From Brachybacterium phenoliresistens (lineage in GTDB: Bacteria > Actinomycetota > Actinomycetes > Actinomycetales > Dermabacteraceae): DNA of 64,000 bases. How positions within the stretch are numbered: the stretch's first letter is position 1; each line of letters opens with the position of its first letter. The DNA is taken from contig NZ_KK069999.1 in assembly GCF_000576425.1 (NCBI RefSeq), positions 111,534 through 175,533 on the forward strand, written 5' to 3'. This document shows positions 40,450 to 49,514 of the stretch, in pieces. Under the pieces are notes generated by a model. The model was not told the DNA's origin. It searched no databases and was given only the letters and a program-made list of their open reading frames with translations. The position numbers were made by a program, and so were the translations under genes.

Positions 40450-43401
40450 GTGTCCACCGCGAAGCGTCCCCGCACATCGTTCCTCTCCGGCCTCCTCGCC
40501 CTGCTGCCCGCCGAGTGGAAGAAGCCCATCGCCGCCCTGTTCGTCACGGGCCTGGCGCTGGTGCCGATCATCTACTCCGGCAACATGACCTGGTCCTTCG
40601 ACGACCCCAGCGGCCACCTGGACCAGGTCACCGCCGCCGTGGTCAACGAGGACACCGGGGCGGACGTCACCGGCCCCGACGGGGACGTGCGCCACCTGGA
40701 CGTGGGCGAGGAGTTCACGAAGACGCTGCTGGAGAAGGACCAGAGCACCGTCTACCGCTTCGTCGAGGTCAGCCGCGAGGAGGCCGAGGTCGGCCTCGCC
40801 GACGGCACCTACGGCGCGACCATCGAGGTGCCCGCCACCTTCTCGGCCGATGTGGGCTCGATCGGCGGGGACGACGCCTCCGCCGCGACCCCCGCGATGC
40901 TCACGGTCCGCACCAACGACACCGTCAACTACGTCTCGGGCAACTTCACGAAGTCCGTGGGCACCGCGGTCACGGAGGCCCTGCGCGAGAGCGTCCTGGA
41001 GGAGTACCTCGACAACGTCTACGTCGGCTTCACGACCCTGCACGACGGCCTGGTGGACGCCGTCGACGGCAGCGGCGAGCTGACCGACGGCGCCGAGAAG
41101 CTGCGCGACGGCGCCGGCGACCTCACCGACGGCGCGGGGCAGCTCGCCGGCGGCGCCGGCGAGCTCACCGACGGCGCCGGGACGCTCGTGGTGGGCCTGC
41201 GCCAGCTCGAGGACGGCTCGGTCACCCTCGGCGAGGGCGCCGCGCAGCTCGACTCCGGCGCCGGGCAGCTCGCCACCGGGCTCGACGAGCTCGACTCCAA
41301 GGGCTCCGACCTCCGCGACGGCAGCTCGCAGCTCGCCACCGGCACCGGGCAGGTCGCCGACGGCGCCTCCGACCTGGAAGCGGGTGCCCAGCAGGTCGCC
41401 GAGGGCACCGAGACCCTCGACACCGCCGTCACCGACGCCCAGAACCGCCTGGACGAGATGGGCGTCTCCCAGGAGAGCGTCGACCAGGCCAGCACCGACC
41501 TGGTCACCGCGATCGACGGCTTCACCGGCCTCGTCCAGGACGTCGAGGACGCCCTGGCCGGCCCCACCACCGCCGCGGACACCCTCGCGACCGATGCCGA
41601 GTCCCTCTCCAGCACGGTCACCGACATCGACGAGTCCGCCCAGGGCGCGGCGAGCGACGCCACCACCCTCCAGACCCAGGCGCAGGACGTCGTCACCGCC
41701 GCCCAGCCCCTCGTCGAGGACGCCGGCACGGTCGACGAGCAGGTCACCGCGGCCGACGACGCCGCCGGCACCGCCGCCGAATCCGCCGCCGCCCTCCAGG
41801 ACGACGTCGACACCTACACCGGCGGGGTCGACGGCCTCGCCGCGCGCTGCGCCGAATCCGGCGCGGACGAGTCCTTCTGCGCGGACCTCACCGACCTCGC
41901 CGGCTCCTCCCAGGGCCTCCGGGACGACGCGGCCTCCACCGCATCGGACACGGCCTCGGCCTCGGAGTCGATCGGCACGGCCGCGGACTCCTCGCAGTCC
42001 CTGTCGGAGTCCGCATCGGGCATCTCCGACACCGCCGGAGAGATGACGAGCACCGCCGAGTCCCTGGTCACCACCACCCAGGACATCGCCACCGTGACCG
42101 ACGGCATCGCCACCCCGCTGTCCGGCATCGCGACCGACGCCCGCACCCTCGCCGACGACATCGCCTCCGCCGAGCAGCTGGCCTCCGACGCCACGGACGC
42201 CTCCCCCGGCGTCGGCGACCAGGTCGACGAGCTCACCTCCCAGGCCCGCGAGGTCGCCCTCGCGCTGCCCGACGCGTACCGCACGCTCAGCGACGGGGCC
42301 GACGGCGTGCACCAGCTGGCCGACGGCTCCGAGCAGCTCTCGGACGGCGCCACCGCTCTCGCCGAGGGCTCCCGGCAGACGGCCGACGGCGCCCAGACGC
42401 TGCACGAGGGCGTCGAGGCGTACACCGGCGGCGTCTCCACCGCGAGCACCGGCGCGGACCAGCTGGCCGACGGCGCGGGCCGGCTCGCCGACGGCACCGG
42501 GGAGCTGACCCGGGGCCTCGGCTCCGCGGTCGGCGGCGCCGAGCAGCTCGAGGACGGCGCCGGCCAGCTCGAGGACGGGGCGGTCCAGCTGGAGGACGGC
42601 TCCGGTCAGCTCGAGGACGGCGCCGGCCAGCTCGCCGACGGCGGGGCCGAGCTCACCGACGGGCTCACCGACGCCCGCGACCAGGTCCCCTCCTACACCG
42701 ATTCCGAGCGCGAGCACCTCGCCGGCTCCGCCTCCGAGGGCGTGAGCATGGACTTCGTCCGCGAGAACGGGCTGGACCGCTTCGGCGAGGGGCTGGCGCC
42801 GCTGTTCCTGGCGATCAGCCTGTGGGTGGGCGGCATGGCCATCTTCCTCATGATGCCGCCGTTCTCCGGCCGCGCGGCGGCCGAGGGCCGCGGGCCGCTC
42901 GCCCTGCTCGGCGGCGGACTGCTGCCGGCGCTTCTGCTGGGCGCCGTCCAGGCGATCATCGCCGTCGCGGTGCTGCACATGGCCGTCGGGATCACGGCGG
43001 TGGACGTGCCGCTGCTGGCGGGCCTGTCGGTCCTCACCTCGCTCGTGTTCGTGGCGCTGAACCACGGCTTCGGTGCGATGTTCGGGCCGATCGGCAAGTT
43101 CGTGGCGCTGGTCCTGGTCGCGCTGCAGATCTCCGGCGCCGGCGGCACCTACCCCGTCCAGACCCTGCCGAAGTTCTTCCAGGTGATCCACCCGTACCTG
43201 CCGATGACCCACGCGATCGACGCCTTCCGCGGCGCCATCGGCGGCGGCTGGATCGACCCGCGCGGCGACCTGCTGTGGCTGTCCGGCTGGTTCGTGCTCG
43301 CCCTGGTCCTGGGCTACTTCGGAGCCCGGAAGTTCCGCCGCGAGGTGCAGCGGGAGGCCTCGGCCGAGCCCGGCCCCGCCGCCGCTCCCGCCGCCGCCTG
43401 A
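40450..43401 (+). CDS. YhgE/Pip domain membrane protein with long heptad-repeat ectodomain
   Basis: About 983 residues. One N-terminal membrane helix (PIAALFVTGLALVPIIYSG) leads into a YhgE/Pip domain (MTWSFDDPSGHLDQVTAAVVNEDTG, later VTEALRESVLEEYLDNVYVGF). Two repeat regions follow, around 41070-41400 and 42300-42680, built from units such as QLEDGAG, QLADGA and ELTDGA in 7-residue steps. An Asp/Ser/Thr/Ala-rich helix lies between them. The C-terminus has an ABC-2-like membrane domain of about five or six helices. Homologs are phage-receptor-like and type VII secretion-linked proteins. GTG 40450 or ATG 40435 (which lies inside a palindrome) may be the start. Confidence 0.87.
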   Translation: MSTAKRPRTSFLSGLLALLPAEWKKPIAALFVTGLALVPIIYSGNMTWSFDDPSGHLDQVTAAVVNEDTGADVTGPDGDVRHLDVGEEFTKTLLEKDQSTVYRFVEVSREEAEVGLADGTYGATIEVPATFSADVGSIGGDDASAATPAMLTVRTNDTVNYVSGNFTKSVGTAVTEALRESVLEEYLDNVYVGFTTLHDGLVDAVDGSGELTDGAEKLRDGAGDLTDGAGQLAGGAGELTDGAGTLVVGLRQLEDGSVTLGEGAAQLDSGAGQLATGLDELDSKGSDLRDGSSQLATGTGQVADGASDLEAGAQQVAEGTETLDTAVTDAQNRLDEMGVSQESVDQASTDLVTAIDGFTGLVQDVEDALAGPTTAADTLATDAESLSSTVTDIDESAQGAASDATTLQTQAQDVVTAAQPLVEDAGTVDEQVTAADDAAGTAAESAAALQDDVDTYTGGVDGLAARCAESGADESFCADLTDLAGSSQGLRDDAASTASDTASASESIGTAADSSQSLSESASGISDTAGEMTSTAESLVTTTQDIATVTDGIATPLSGIATDARTLADDIASAEQLASDATDASPGVGDQVDELTSQAREVALALPDAYRTLSDGADGVHQLADGSEQLSDGATALAEGSRQTADGAQTLHEGVEAYTGGVSTASTGADQLADGAGRLADGTGELTRGLGSAVGGAEQLEDGAGQLEDGAVQLEDGSGQLEDGAGQLADGGAELTDGLTDARDQVPSYTDSEREHLAGSASEGVSMDFVRENGLDRFGEGLAPLFLAISLWVGGMAIFLMMPPFSGRAAAEGRGPLALLGGGLLPALLLGAVQAIIAVAVLHMAVGITAVDVPLLAGLSVLTSLVFVALNHGFGAMFGPIGKFVALVLVALQISGAGGTYPVQTLPKFFQVIHPYLPMTHAIDAFRGAIGGGWIDPRGDLLWLSGWFVLALVLGYFGARKFRREVQREASAEPGPAAAPAAA

Positions 43402-43542
43402 CCCGGGGCCCGGGCGCGCATCCCGCGCCCCGGGCCCGGCCCGCAGGCACGCCCGGCCCCCAGCCCCAGCCTGGCCAGGCGCCGGCTCCGAGCCCGACCC
43501 CGAGCCCCGATCCCTCCCATGACACACCGGCCCCTCCCCGAA

Positions 43543-43610
43543 CACGCCGAGAAGTCATTCTGCGTCGCTTGAACAAGGATTCAAGCGACGCAGAATGACT
43601 TCTCGGCGTG
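43543..43610. repeat. Perfect inverted repeat, 31-bp arms, 6-nt loop
   Basis: Left arm 43543-43573 starts CACGCCGAGAAGTC and ends CGCTTGAA; right arm 43580-43610 is its exact complement; loop CAAGGA. The arms are clearly less GC-rich than the surroundings. It is placed like a bidirectional terminator, but its length and perfection also suit a REP/MITE-type element. Confidence 0.85.
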
Positions 43611-43615
43611 GTGCT

Positions 43616-43691
43616 GCGCGGCACGGGGCCCTGGGGCTGCGCGGGGCGGAGATGCGCGGTGCGGGGCCCTGGGGCTGCTCGGGGCGGAGAT
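43616..43691. repeat. 38-bp tandem duplication
   Basis: Units 43616-43653 and 43654-43691, about 3 mismatches, each containing GGGGCCCTGGGGCTGC and GGGGCGGAGAT. Adjoins the inverted repeat. Confidence 0.75.
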
Positions 43692-43724
43692 GTGAGGGGC
43701 AGGGCGGGCAGGCGGCGGGGGGGG

Positions 43725-44222
43725 TCAGGACCGGGGCGTCTCTCCGGCGAGGACGCGGTCGAGCTTGGCGTAGCCCTCGTTGACGCCGACCTCCATGCCG
43801 GACTCGAGCCAGCCGTTGCGCCCGGCGAAGCTGTCCACGAGGGACTGGGCGTGCAGACGGGTCCAGCCGTCCCCGAGGTCCTCGACGGTCAGCGTCTCCA
43901 GCGAGACGTGATCGGGCATGCCCTCCCAGGTGAAGGTCTGCACGATGCGGGTGTCGGAGACCTCGTGGAAGCAGCCGTGGAAGGCGTACTCCCCGTTCTC
44001 GTCGGCGTGGACGAAGCGCCAGGACCCGCCGGTGCGGGCATCCCAGTGGTCGATGGTCATGGTCAGCCCGTCGGGGCCGTTCCACTGGGTGACCAGCTCC
44101 GGATCGGTGTGCGCGCGAATGACCTGCTCCGGCGCGGCCTGGAAGTCCCGGGTGATGCGGATGATCGGGACCTCGGGGTCCGCTTCGATGGTGGCGGTGG
44201 TGATGTGCTCGGTGGTGCTCAT
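43725..44222 (-). CDS. SRPBCC/AHSA1-type protein paired with ArsR regulator
   Basis: A 165-residue START-like protein. EVPIIRITRDFQAAPEQVIRAHTDPELVTQWNGPDGLTM is the AHSA1 opening, followed by HWDARTGGSWRFVHADENGEYAFHGCFHEV and VQTFTWEGMPDHVSLETLTVEDLGDGWTRLHAQS, all characteristic. The start overlaps the ArsR gene's stop by 4 bp (ATGA), the classical ArsR-SRPBCC two-gene operon of Actinobacteria. Its ligand is unknown. Confidence 0.88.
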   Translation of the reverse strand: MSTTEHITTATIEADPEVPIIRITRDFQAAPEQVIRAHTDPELVTQWNGPDGLTMTIDHWDARTGGSWRFVHADENGEYAFHGCFHEVSDTRIVQTFTWEGMPDHVSLETLTVEDLGDGWTRLHAQSLVDSFAGRNGWLESGMEVGVNEGYAKLDRVLAGETPRS

Positions 44223-44680
44223 GACGATGGCTCCTCGGGTGTGTTCGATACTGCGGGTGTGTTCGGTGCTGCGGAGGCGACCGGTGCTGCGGGCGTGCTC
44301 TGCGGGGTGGGGCTTCCCTGCGGGGCGGGAACGTCCGGGGCCGACGGGGCGGACATGCGGGACAGCAGGGACTCGAGACGGGACATGCGCGCCTCGGCTC
44401 GATGCCGATGCTGGTCGATCCAGCGGGTCAGCTCCCCCAGCGCCTGCGTCTCGAGGTGCACGGGACGCCGCTGTGCGTCCCGGCTGCGGGTGACGAGCCC
44501 GGCCTCCTCGAGGACCTTCAGGTGCTTGCTCACCGCCTGGAGCGACATGTCGTACGGGGCGGCGAGCTCGCCGACGGTCGCATCGCCCAGGGTGAGCCGG
44601 GCGACGAGGTCGCGGCGGGTGGGATCGGCGAGGGCCGCGAAGGCCCGGGACAGGGTGTCGATGTCGTCGGTGTTCTGCAT
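44219..44680 (-). CDS. ArsR family winged-helix regulator
   Basis: A 153-residue regulator. HTH core: RAFAALADPTRRDLVARLTLGDATVGELAAPYDMSLQAVSKHLKVLEEAGLVTRSRDAQRRPVHLE, residues about 12-77. The canonical metal-binding C-x-C-x2-C is absent, so this is a non-metal ArsR of the type found with SRPBCC partners. The C-terminus (after 110) is a disordered Pro/Ser/Ala tail. Two TCAAC-N6-GTTGA palindromes lie directly upstream and probably mediate autorepression. Confidence 0.9.
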   Translation of the reverse strand: MQNTDDIDTLSRAFAALADPTRRDLVARLTLGDATVGELAAPYDMSLQAVSKHLKVLEEAGLVTRSRDAQRRPVHLETQALGELTRWIDQHRHRAEARMSRLESLLSRMSAPSAPDVPAPQGSPTPQSTPAAPVASAAPNTPAVSNTPEEPSS

Positions 44681-44692
44681 CGCCCTCCTTGT

Positions 44693-44708
44693 TCAACTAT
44701 CCGGTTGA
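44693..44708. promoter_or_regulatory. ArsR operator candidate 1
   Basis: TCAAC-TATCCG-GTTGA, perfect 5-bp arms, 12 nt upstream of the ArsR start. Confidence 0.6.
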
Positions 44709-44741
44709 TAAGGAGGACGCTACGCCCGCCCACCCCGGTCG

Positions 44742-44757
44742 TCAACCCCTGAGTTGA
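44742..44757. promoter_or_regulatory. ArsR operator candidate 2
   Basis: TCAAC-CCCTGA-GTTGA: same arms and spacer length as candidate 1, centred 49 bp further upstream. Confidence 0.6.
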
Positions 44758-44793
44758 ATAAAGTTCGGCAGCTCCCCGGAACCTCTGCGGCGG

Positions 44794-44862
44794 GCCGGCA
44801 TGGTCGGCCTCCACGGGCGCCGGCATGGCCGACCTCCACGGCAGGCCGACATGGCCTCGGGG
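44794..44862. repeat. 25-26-bp tandem repeat, about 2.7 copies
   Basis: Units begin GCCGGCATGG at 44794 and 44819 and GCCGACATGG at 44845; the first two share CCTCCACGG. Confidence 0.65.
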
Positions 44863-45074
44863 AGCCGCGTCCCGCACGCTCTGCGCGGGTGATCGATTCG
44901 CGCCCCTGAGAGCGCGCCATAGGGGTCGATATCGATCAGTCGTCCCGAGCCTCCCCGCACAGGGTCCCCGCCAGGTCCGGGCCCGTCCTCCTGCGCACCG
45001 CCGGAGCGACGGGGCGACTGCACTGCACAGATAGGCACACGGAGGCCTGGGCGCAGCACGATGGCTCGGGCGGC

Positions 45075-45118
45075 GGCACGACGGGGAAGGGAGGACGGCA
45101 CGACGGGGAAGGGAGGAC
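45075..45118. repeat. 22-bp perfect tandem duplication
   Basis: GGCACGACGGGGAAGG followed by GAGGAC, at 45075-45096 and again at 45097-45118. Confidence 0.75.
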
Positions 45119-45144
45119 GGCGCTGAGGGACGTGAGGACAGCGA

Positions 45145-45182
45145 GACGGGGCCGAGGGGGATCGCTCCCCCTCGGCCCCGTC
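45145..45182 (-). terminator. Terminator hairpin 2 after arabinofuranosidase gene
   Basis: Perfect 16-bp stem (arms start GACGGGGCCGAGG), 6-nt loop ATCGCT. Confidence 0.65.
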
Positions 45183-45184
45183 GT

Positions 45185-45211
45185 GCGCCCGCCGGATCTC
45201 CCGGCGGGCGC
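45185..45211 (-). terminator. Terminator hairpin 1 after arabinofuranosidase gene
   Basis: GCGCCCGCCGG/CCGGCGGGCGC, 11-bp stem with loop ATCTC, beginning 5 bp past the stop codon; a second hairpin follows in tandem. Confidence 0.65.
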
Positions 45212-45216
45212 GGAGG

Positions 45217-46731
45217 TCAGGCGCGCTTCAGGCGCAGGATGCTCCAGGAGATCGCCGGCAGGGCGGCGGTGAGCTTCCCGCCCTCGAGCGCGACGGTGTC
45301 GTTGGCCTGCGGCGCGACGGTGTCGGGCGCATCGGCCGAGTTGCGGGCGTAGGGGTCCTCGTGGTGCAGGGTGAGGGCCTCGACGAGCTCGAGATCGCCG
45401 AAGGCGGAGAGGTCCACGGCCAGGTCGAGGTCGCCCTCGGTGGCGCGCGAGACCGCGAAGATCGTCAGTTCGCCGGACTCCTCGTCCCAGGTGGCGACGG
45501 AATCGGCGAGGTCGGACTGCCCGAACCGCGCGTTCTCGTAGGTGGGGACGTCGATCGCCAGGCGCAGCACCTCGCCCGAGGCATGACGGGCGGTCAGCGC
45601 GAAGGGGTGGAAGGTGGTCTGCTTCCAGGCGCGGCCGCCGGGCTCGGTCATGATCGGCGCGATGACGTTCACCAGCTGCGCGAGCGAGGCGGAGGCCACG
45701 CGGTCGGAGTGGCGCAGCAGCGAGATGAGCAGGTTGCCGACGACGACCGCGTCGATCGCGGTGTAGTGGTCCTCGAGCAGGACCGGCGCGACGGGCCAGT
45801 CGTCGCCGCTGGGCGGGCGGGACTCGGCACGCTTCTGGTACCAGACGTTCCACTCGTCGAAGCTGATGTGGATCCGCTTCTCGCGCTTGAGCTTGGCGCG
45901 CACGTGGTCCGCCGTGGCGACGACCGACTCGATGAAGTAGTCCATGTCCTGCGCCGAGGCGAGGAAGGAGCCCTGGTCGCCGTCGTGCTCGGCGTAGTAG
46001 GCGTGGGCGGAGATCATGTCCACGAAGTCGTAGGCCTCGGTGAGGACGATGTTCTCCCAGGCGCCGAAGGTCTCCATCGAGGAGCTTGAGGAGCCGCAGG
46101 CGATGAGCTCGAGGTCCGGATCCTCCTGGCGCATGGCGCGCGCCGTCTCGGTGGCCAGGCGCGCGTACTCCTCCGGCGTCTTGTGGCCGGTCTGCCAGGG
46201 GCCGTCCATCTCGTTGCCCAGGCACCACATGCGGATGCCGTAGCCCTCGGGGTGGCCGTTGGCGGCGCGCTGGTCGGACAGGGCGATGCCCTGCGGCGCG
46301 TTGGCGTACTGCAGCACGTCCACGGCCTCGGCGACGCCGCGGGTGCCGAGGTTCACGGCGTACATCGGCTCGACCCCGGCCTTCTTCGCCCAGGCCATGA
46401 ACTCGTCCAGGCCCACGGTGTTGGGGTCGGTGGTGTGCCAGGCGAGGTCGTGGCGCGCGGGGCGCTCCTCGACGGGGCCGACGCCGTCCTCCCACTTGTA
46501 GCCGGAGACGAAGTTGCCGCCGGGGTAGCGCACGGAGGTGACGCCCAGCTCGCGGGTCAGCTCGAGCACGTCGGTGCGGAAGCCGTCCTCGTCGGCGGTG
46601 GGGTGGTCCGGCTCGTGGATGCCGGTGTAGACGCAGCGCCCCAGGTGCTCGACGAAGGAGCCGAAGGTGCGCGGGCGCACGGGGGCGATGCGGAAGGCGG
46701 GATCCAGGGTGATGGTGACGGTCGGTGACAT
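45217..46731 (-). CDS. abfA: Alpha-L-arabinofuranosidase, GH51
   Basis: Intracellular exo-enzyme of 504 residues that releases L-arabinose from arabino-oligosaccharides. GH51 landmarks: [39 protein letters not shown], the acid/base Glu174 in [12 protein letters not shown], the nucleophile Glu293 in [10 protein letters not shown], and [28 protein letters not shown]. No signal peptide, so substrate must be imported, consistent with the neighbouring ABC permeases. The start at 46731 matches family N-termini. The operator-like palindrome at 46809 overlaps its promoter. Confidence 0.95.
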   Translation of the reverse strand: MSPTVTITLDPAFRIAPVRPRTFGSFVEHLGRCVYTGIHEPDHPTADEDGFRTDVLELTRELGVTSVRYPGGNFVSGYKWEDGVGPVEERPARHDLAWHTTDPNTVGLDEFMAWAKKAGVEPMYAVNLGTRGVAEAVDVLQYANAPQGIALSDQRAANGHPEGYGIRMWCLGNEMDGPWQTGHKTPEEYARLATETARAMRQEDPDLELIACGSSSSSMETFGAWENIVLTEAYDFVDMISAHAYYAEHDGDQGSFLASAQDMDYFIESVVATADHVRAKLKREKRIHISFDEWNVWYQKRAESRPPSGDDWPVAPVLLEDHYTAIDAVVVGNLLISLLRHSDRVASASLAQLVNVIAPIMTEPGGRAWKQTTFHPFALTARHASGEVLRLAIDVPTYENARFGQSDLADSVATWDEESGELTIFAVSRATEGDLDLAVDLSAFGDLELVEALTLHHEDPYARNSADAPDTVAPQANDTVALEGGKLTAALPAISWSILRLKRA

Positions 46732-46808
46732 CGGCGTCGGCGTCCTTCGGGGTGCTGGGGCTCGGACGGGCGCCCGAGGGCGCAGCAGCGTCCTCGCACG
46801 ACCCGTTA

Positions 46809-46820
46809 TACAACGTTGTA
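46809..46820. promoter_or_regulatory. LacI-type operator TACAACGTTGTA before abfA
   Basis: Perfect 12-bp palindrome with central CG, overlapping a minus-strand TATAAC -10-like hexamer (46805-46810). Similar to the site at 55036. Confidence 0.6.
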
Positions 46821-46984
46821 CAACTTTGGCACATGCCCCCTCCCCCGTCAACGCCCCGGCGGCCTCTCGTCGCCGCTCCCGCGCCGCGGACCCCCGCCGG
46901 ATGCGCGCCGCTCCGGGGCGGCCCGGCGGGCTCGGCCGCGTCCCTCCGCCCCGGGGCCGCCGGGGGGATGCAACAATCGGCGCC

Positions 46985-48100
46985 ATGAGCACGACCGCCC
47001 GCTCCGGCCCCCATCGCCCACCCACGCTGCGCGATGTCGCCGGGATCGCGGGCGTCTCGATCAAGACCGTCTCCAACGTCGTGCACGAATACCCGCACGT
47101 CAGCGAGGCCACCCGCGAGCGGGTGCGCGCGGCGATCGCGCAGGTCGGGTACCGCCCCCAGGTCGCCGCGCAGCAGCTGCGCACCGGGGAGAGCGGGCTG
47201 ATCACCCTGGCGCTGCCGTCGCTGGCGTTCACCTACTTCTCGCACCTCGCCCAGGCCTTCATCGAGGAGGCGCAGCGGCGCGGCCAGACGGCGCTGCTGC
47301 ACTCGACGCGGGCCGGCTCCGAGGAGGAGCGCAACGTGCTGGAGGGCTTCAAGCGCGTCCTCGGCGACGGCGTCGTCTTCAGCCCCCTCCTGCTCGAGGA
47401 GGAGCGCATCGCCGCCCTGGAGCGGACCAGCCAGCCCACCGTCTTCATCGGCGAGCACCTCCCCGAGACGCTCCCCCAGGGCTGCGACTACGTGAAGATC
47501 GACAACGTCTCTGCCGCGCACGACGCGACGGCGCACCTGCTGGAGACCGGGCGGCGCAAGGTCGCGTTCATCGGCCAGATCACCACGGCCGTCGGCGCCC
47601 AGCCGCACAGCTCGGGGACCCTGCGCCGCGACGGCTACCTCAGCGCGCTGGCCGAGCACGGGATCGACCCGCGCGAGGCCATCGTCCAGGAGGTCGCGGA
47701 CTGGCACCGCTCCGACGGGCTGGCGGGCGCCGAGGCGCTGCTGGAGCGCGGCATCGACGTGGACGGGCTGGTCTGCGCCAACGACGAGCTCGCCATCGGC
47801 GCCCTCGCCGCCCTGCGCCGCGCGGGCCGGAGGGTCCCCGAGGACGTCGCCGTGATCGGCTACGACGACGTGCCCGACGCCCTGTTCACCGCTCCCCCGC
47901 TGAGCTCGATCTCCCCCGACAAGGAGGCCCTGGCCCGCACCGCGCTGGACCTGCTGACCGAGCGCGTGCGCGGCCACGACGGCCCGCCGCGGGTCGTCCT
48001 CACCCCGTACACGCTGGTGGTGCGCGAGAGCACCGCCCCACCGGGCCCCGCCCCCGAGACCGCCGCCGCCCCGCCCGCCGAGAAGGAGCCCGCCCGATGA
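46985..48100 (+). CDS. LacI family regulator of arabinoside genes
   Basis: A 371-residue repressor. [55 protein letters not shown], residues about 14-65. The effector domain follows ([70 protein letters not shown]). It is strongly similar to the LacI at 53921, including S-I/V-K-T-V-S-N-V-V, implying near-identical DNA recognition. Divergent from abfA; the intergenic palindrome at 46809 is its likely site. Its stop overlaps the thyA start (ATGA). Confidence 0.92.
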   Translation: MSTTARSGPHRPPTLRDVAGIAGVSIKTVSNVVHEYPHVSEATRERVRAAIAQVGYRPQVAAQQLRTGESGLITLALPSLAFTYFSHLAQAFIEEAQRRGQTALLHSTRAGSEEERNVLEGFKRVLGDGVVFSPLLLEEERIAALERTSQPTVFIGEHLPETLPQGCDYVKIDNVSAAHDATAHLLETGRRKVAFIGQITTAVGAQPHSSGTLRRDGYLSALAEHGIDPREAIVQEVADWHRSDGLAGAEALLERGIDVDGLVCANDELAIGALAALRRAGRRVPEDVAVIGYDDVPDALFTAPPLSSISPDKEALARTALDLLTERVRGHDGPPRVVLTPYTLVVRESTAPPGPAPETAAAPPAEKEPAR

Positions 48101-48900
48101 CCATCCCCACCCCCTACGAGGACCTCCTGCGCGAGGTGCTGGAGACCGGCGCCCCCAAGGGCGACCGCACCGGCACCGGCACCCGCACCGTCTTCGGCCG
48201 CCAGCTGCGCTTCGACCTCTCCCAGGGCTTCCCGCTGATCACGACCAAGCGCGTGCACTTCCGCTCCCTCGCCCTGGAGCTGCTGTGGTTCCTGCGCGGG
48301 GACACCAACGTGCGCTGGCTGCAGGAGCGCGGCGTGAGCATCTGGGACGAATGGGCCGATGAGAACGGGGACCTGGGCCCCGTCTACGGCGCCCAGTGGC
48401 GCTCCTGGCCCACCCCCGACGGCGGCGTGATCGACCAGATCACGCAGGTCGTCGAGCAGATCCGCACGAACCCCGATTCCCGCCGCCTGATCGTCTCGGC
48501 CTGGAACCCGGCGGACATCCCGCAGATGGCGCTCGCCCCCTGCCACGCCCTGTTCCAGTTCGCGGTGATCGAGGGGAAGCTGTCCTGCCAGCTGTACCAG
48601 CGCAGCGCGGACCTGTTCCTGGGGGTGCCGTTCAACATCGCCAGCTACGCGCTGCTCACCCACATGGTCGCCCAGCAGACCGATCTCGAGGTCGGGGACT
48701 TCGTGTGGACCGGCGGGGACTGCCACATCTACGACAACCACGTCGAGCAGGTGCAGCGGCAGCTGGCCCGCGATCCGTTCCCCGCGCCGACGCTGCGCAT
48801 CGGCCGTCGGCCGGAGAGCATCCTGGACTACGCCCTCGAGGACTTCGAGATCGTGGACTACCAGCACCACAAGGGCATCGCCGCGCCGGTGGCGGTGTGA
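48097..48900 (+). CDS. thyA: Thymidylate synthase
   Basis: Makes dTMP from dUMP with methylene-tetrahydrofolate. The 267-residue length is standard for the short bacterial Thy[25 protein letters not shown] opens the protein. The catalytic Cys149 is in [35 protein letters not shown] and [12 protein letters not shown] are the substrate-binding signatures. Ribosome site GAAGGAG. The start overlaps the upstream LacI gene, and the stop overlaps the downstream DHFR gene (GTGA), forming a lacI-thyA-folA transcription unit. Confidence 0.97.
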   Translation: MTIPTPYEDLLREVLETGAPKGDRTGTGTRTVFGRQLRFDLSQGFPLITTKRVHFRSLALELLWFLRGDTNVRWLQERGVSIWDEWADENGDLGPVYGAQWRSWPTPDGGVIDQITQVVEQIRTNPDSRRLIVSAWNPADIPQMALAPCHALFQFAVIEGKLSCQLYQRSADLFLGVPFNIASYALLTHMVAQQTDLEVGDFVWTGGDCHIYDNHVEQVQRQLARDPFPAPTLRIGRRPESILDYALEDFEIVDYQHHKGIAAPVAV

Positions 48901-49514
48901 GCGTCGCCGGGCCGGAGGCAGGCCCCGGACCGGAGGCAGGCCCCGGACCGGAGGCAGGTCCCGGACCAGGGACAGGCCCCGCAGCGCGGCGCATCGGTCT
49001 GATCTGGGCGCAGGCGCGCGGCGGCGTGATCGGCGCGGGAGGCACCATGCCCTGGCATCTGCCGGAGGACCTGCGCCACTTCTCGCGCACCACGGCGGGA
49101 TCGCCCGTGGTGATGGGGCGGCGCACCTGGGAGTCCTTCCCGCCGCGGTACCGCCCCCTGCCCGGTCGCACGAACATCGTCATCACCTCGGACGACGCCT
49201 TCGCGGCCGAGGGTGCGCGGCGTGCCCGCGATCTCGAGGAGGCGCTCGCGCTGGCCTCCGCGGACCTGGACCGGCGCGAGGCCGAGGGCCAGGAGGCGGG
49301 GACGACCTGGGTGATCGGCGGCGGCCGCGTCTACCGCGAGGCGATGGACCGGGCGGACCTGCTCGTGGTCACCGAGATCGACCTCGAGGTCGCGGGAGAC
49401 ACCACCGCCCCGGAGATCCCGGGCGAGGCGCGCCTCGCCGAGGCCGACCCGCCGCAGGGCTGGCACGAGTCGGCCTCGGGGCTGCGCTACCGGATCCTGC
49501 GCTACTCCCGCTGA
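48897..49514 (+). CDS. folA: Dihydrofolate reductase with repetitive N-terminal extension
   Basis: NADPH-dependent regeneration of tetrahydrofolate, the partner step of ThyA. The 205 residues include a 30-residue N-terminal extension of GPEAGP repeats encoded by an 18-bp tandem repeat, then the domain: [74 protein letters not shown]. No other ATG lies near the domain start, so GTG 48897 is accepted; the extension may be dispensable linker sequence. Confidence 0.94.
   Translation: MSVAGPEAGPGPEAGPGPEAGPGPGTGPAARRIGLIWAQARGGVIGAGGTMPWHLPEDLRHFSRTTAGSPVVMGRRTWESFPPRYRPLPGRTNIVITSDDAFAAEGARRARDLEEALALASADLDRREAEGQEAGTTWVIGGGRVYREAMDRADLLVVTEIDLEVAGDTTAPEIPGEARLAEADPPQGWHESASGLRYRILRYSR
48912..48983 (+). 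repeat. 18-bp tandem repeat inside the DHFR gene
   Basis: CCGGAGGCAGGCCCCGGA at 48912, 48930 and (one change) 48948, plus a diverged fourth unit. In-frame, so copy-number changes only lengthen or shorten the extension. Confidence 0.8.

Larger units (their letters stand above)
43402..43724. other. Intergenic gap with a giant hairpin and a 38-bp tandem duplication
   Basis: 323 bp between convergent genes. The left 140 bp is GC-rich with GCCCCGGGCC-like words. Then comes the 31-bp-arm inverted repeat, the 38-bp duplication and a G-rich stretch. No gene seen. Confidence 0.7.
44681..45216. other. Gap with ArsR operators, tandem repeats and two terminator hairpins
   Basis: 536 bp. From left: paired ArsR-type operators (44693-44757), a 25-bp tandem repeat, unremarkable sequence, a 22-bp perfect tandem repeat, and two hairpins that follow the arabinofuranosidase gene. 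No gene seen. Confidence 0.7.

Noticed and set aside
41070..42680. Periodic sequence as a possible CRISPR array
   Set aside because: The 21-bp periodicity is in-frame coding for heptads with no unique spacers, and no cas genes are present.
40399..43545. Very long open frame antisense to the YhgE gene (over 1000 codons)
   Set aside because: GC-rich third positions of the real gene suppress stops on the other strand. The translation is a low-complexity Gly/Val/Arg/Asp string without domains, whereas the plus strand has membrane helices and family motifs.
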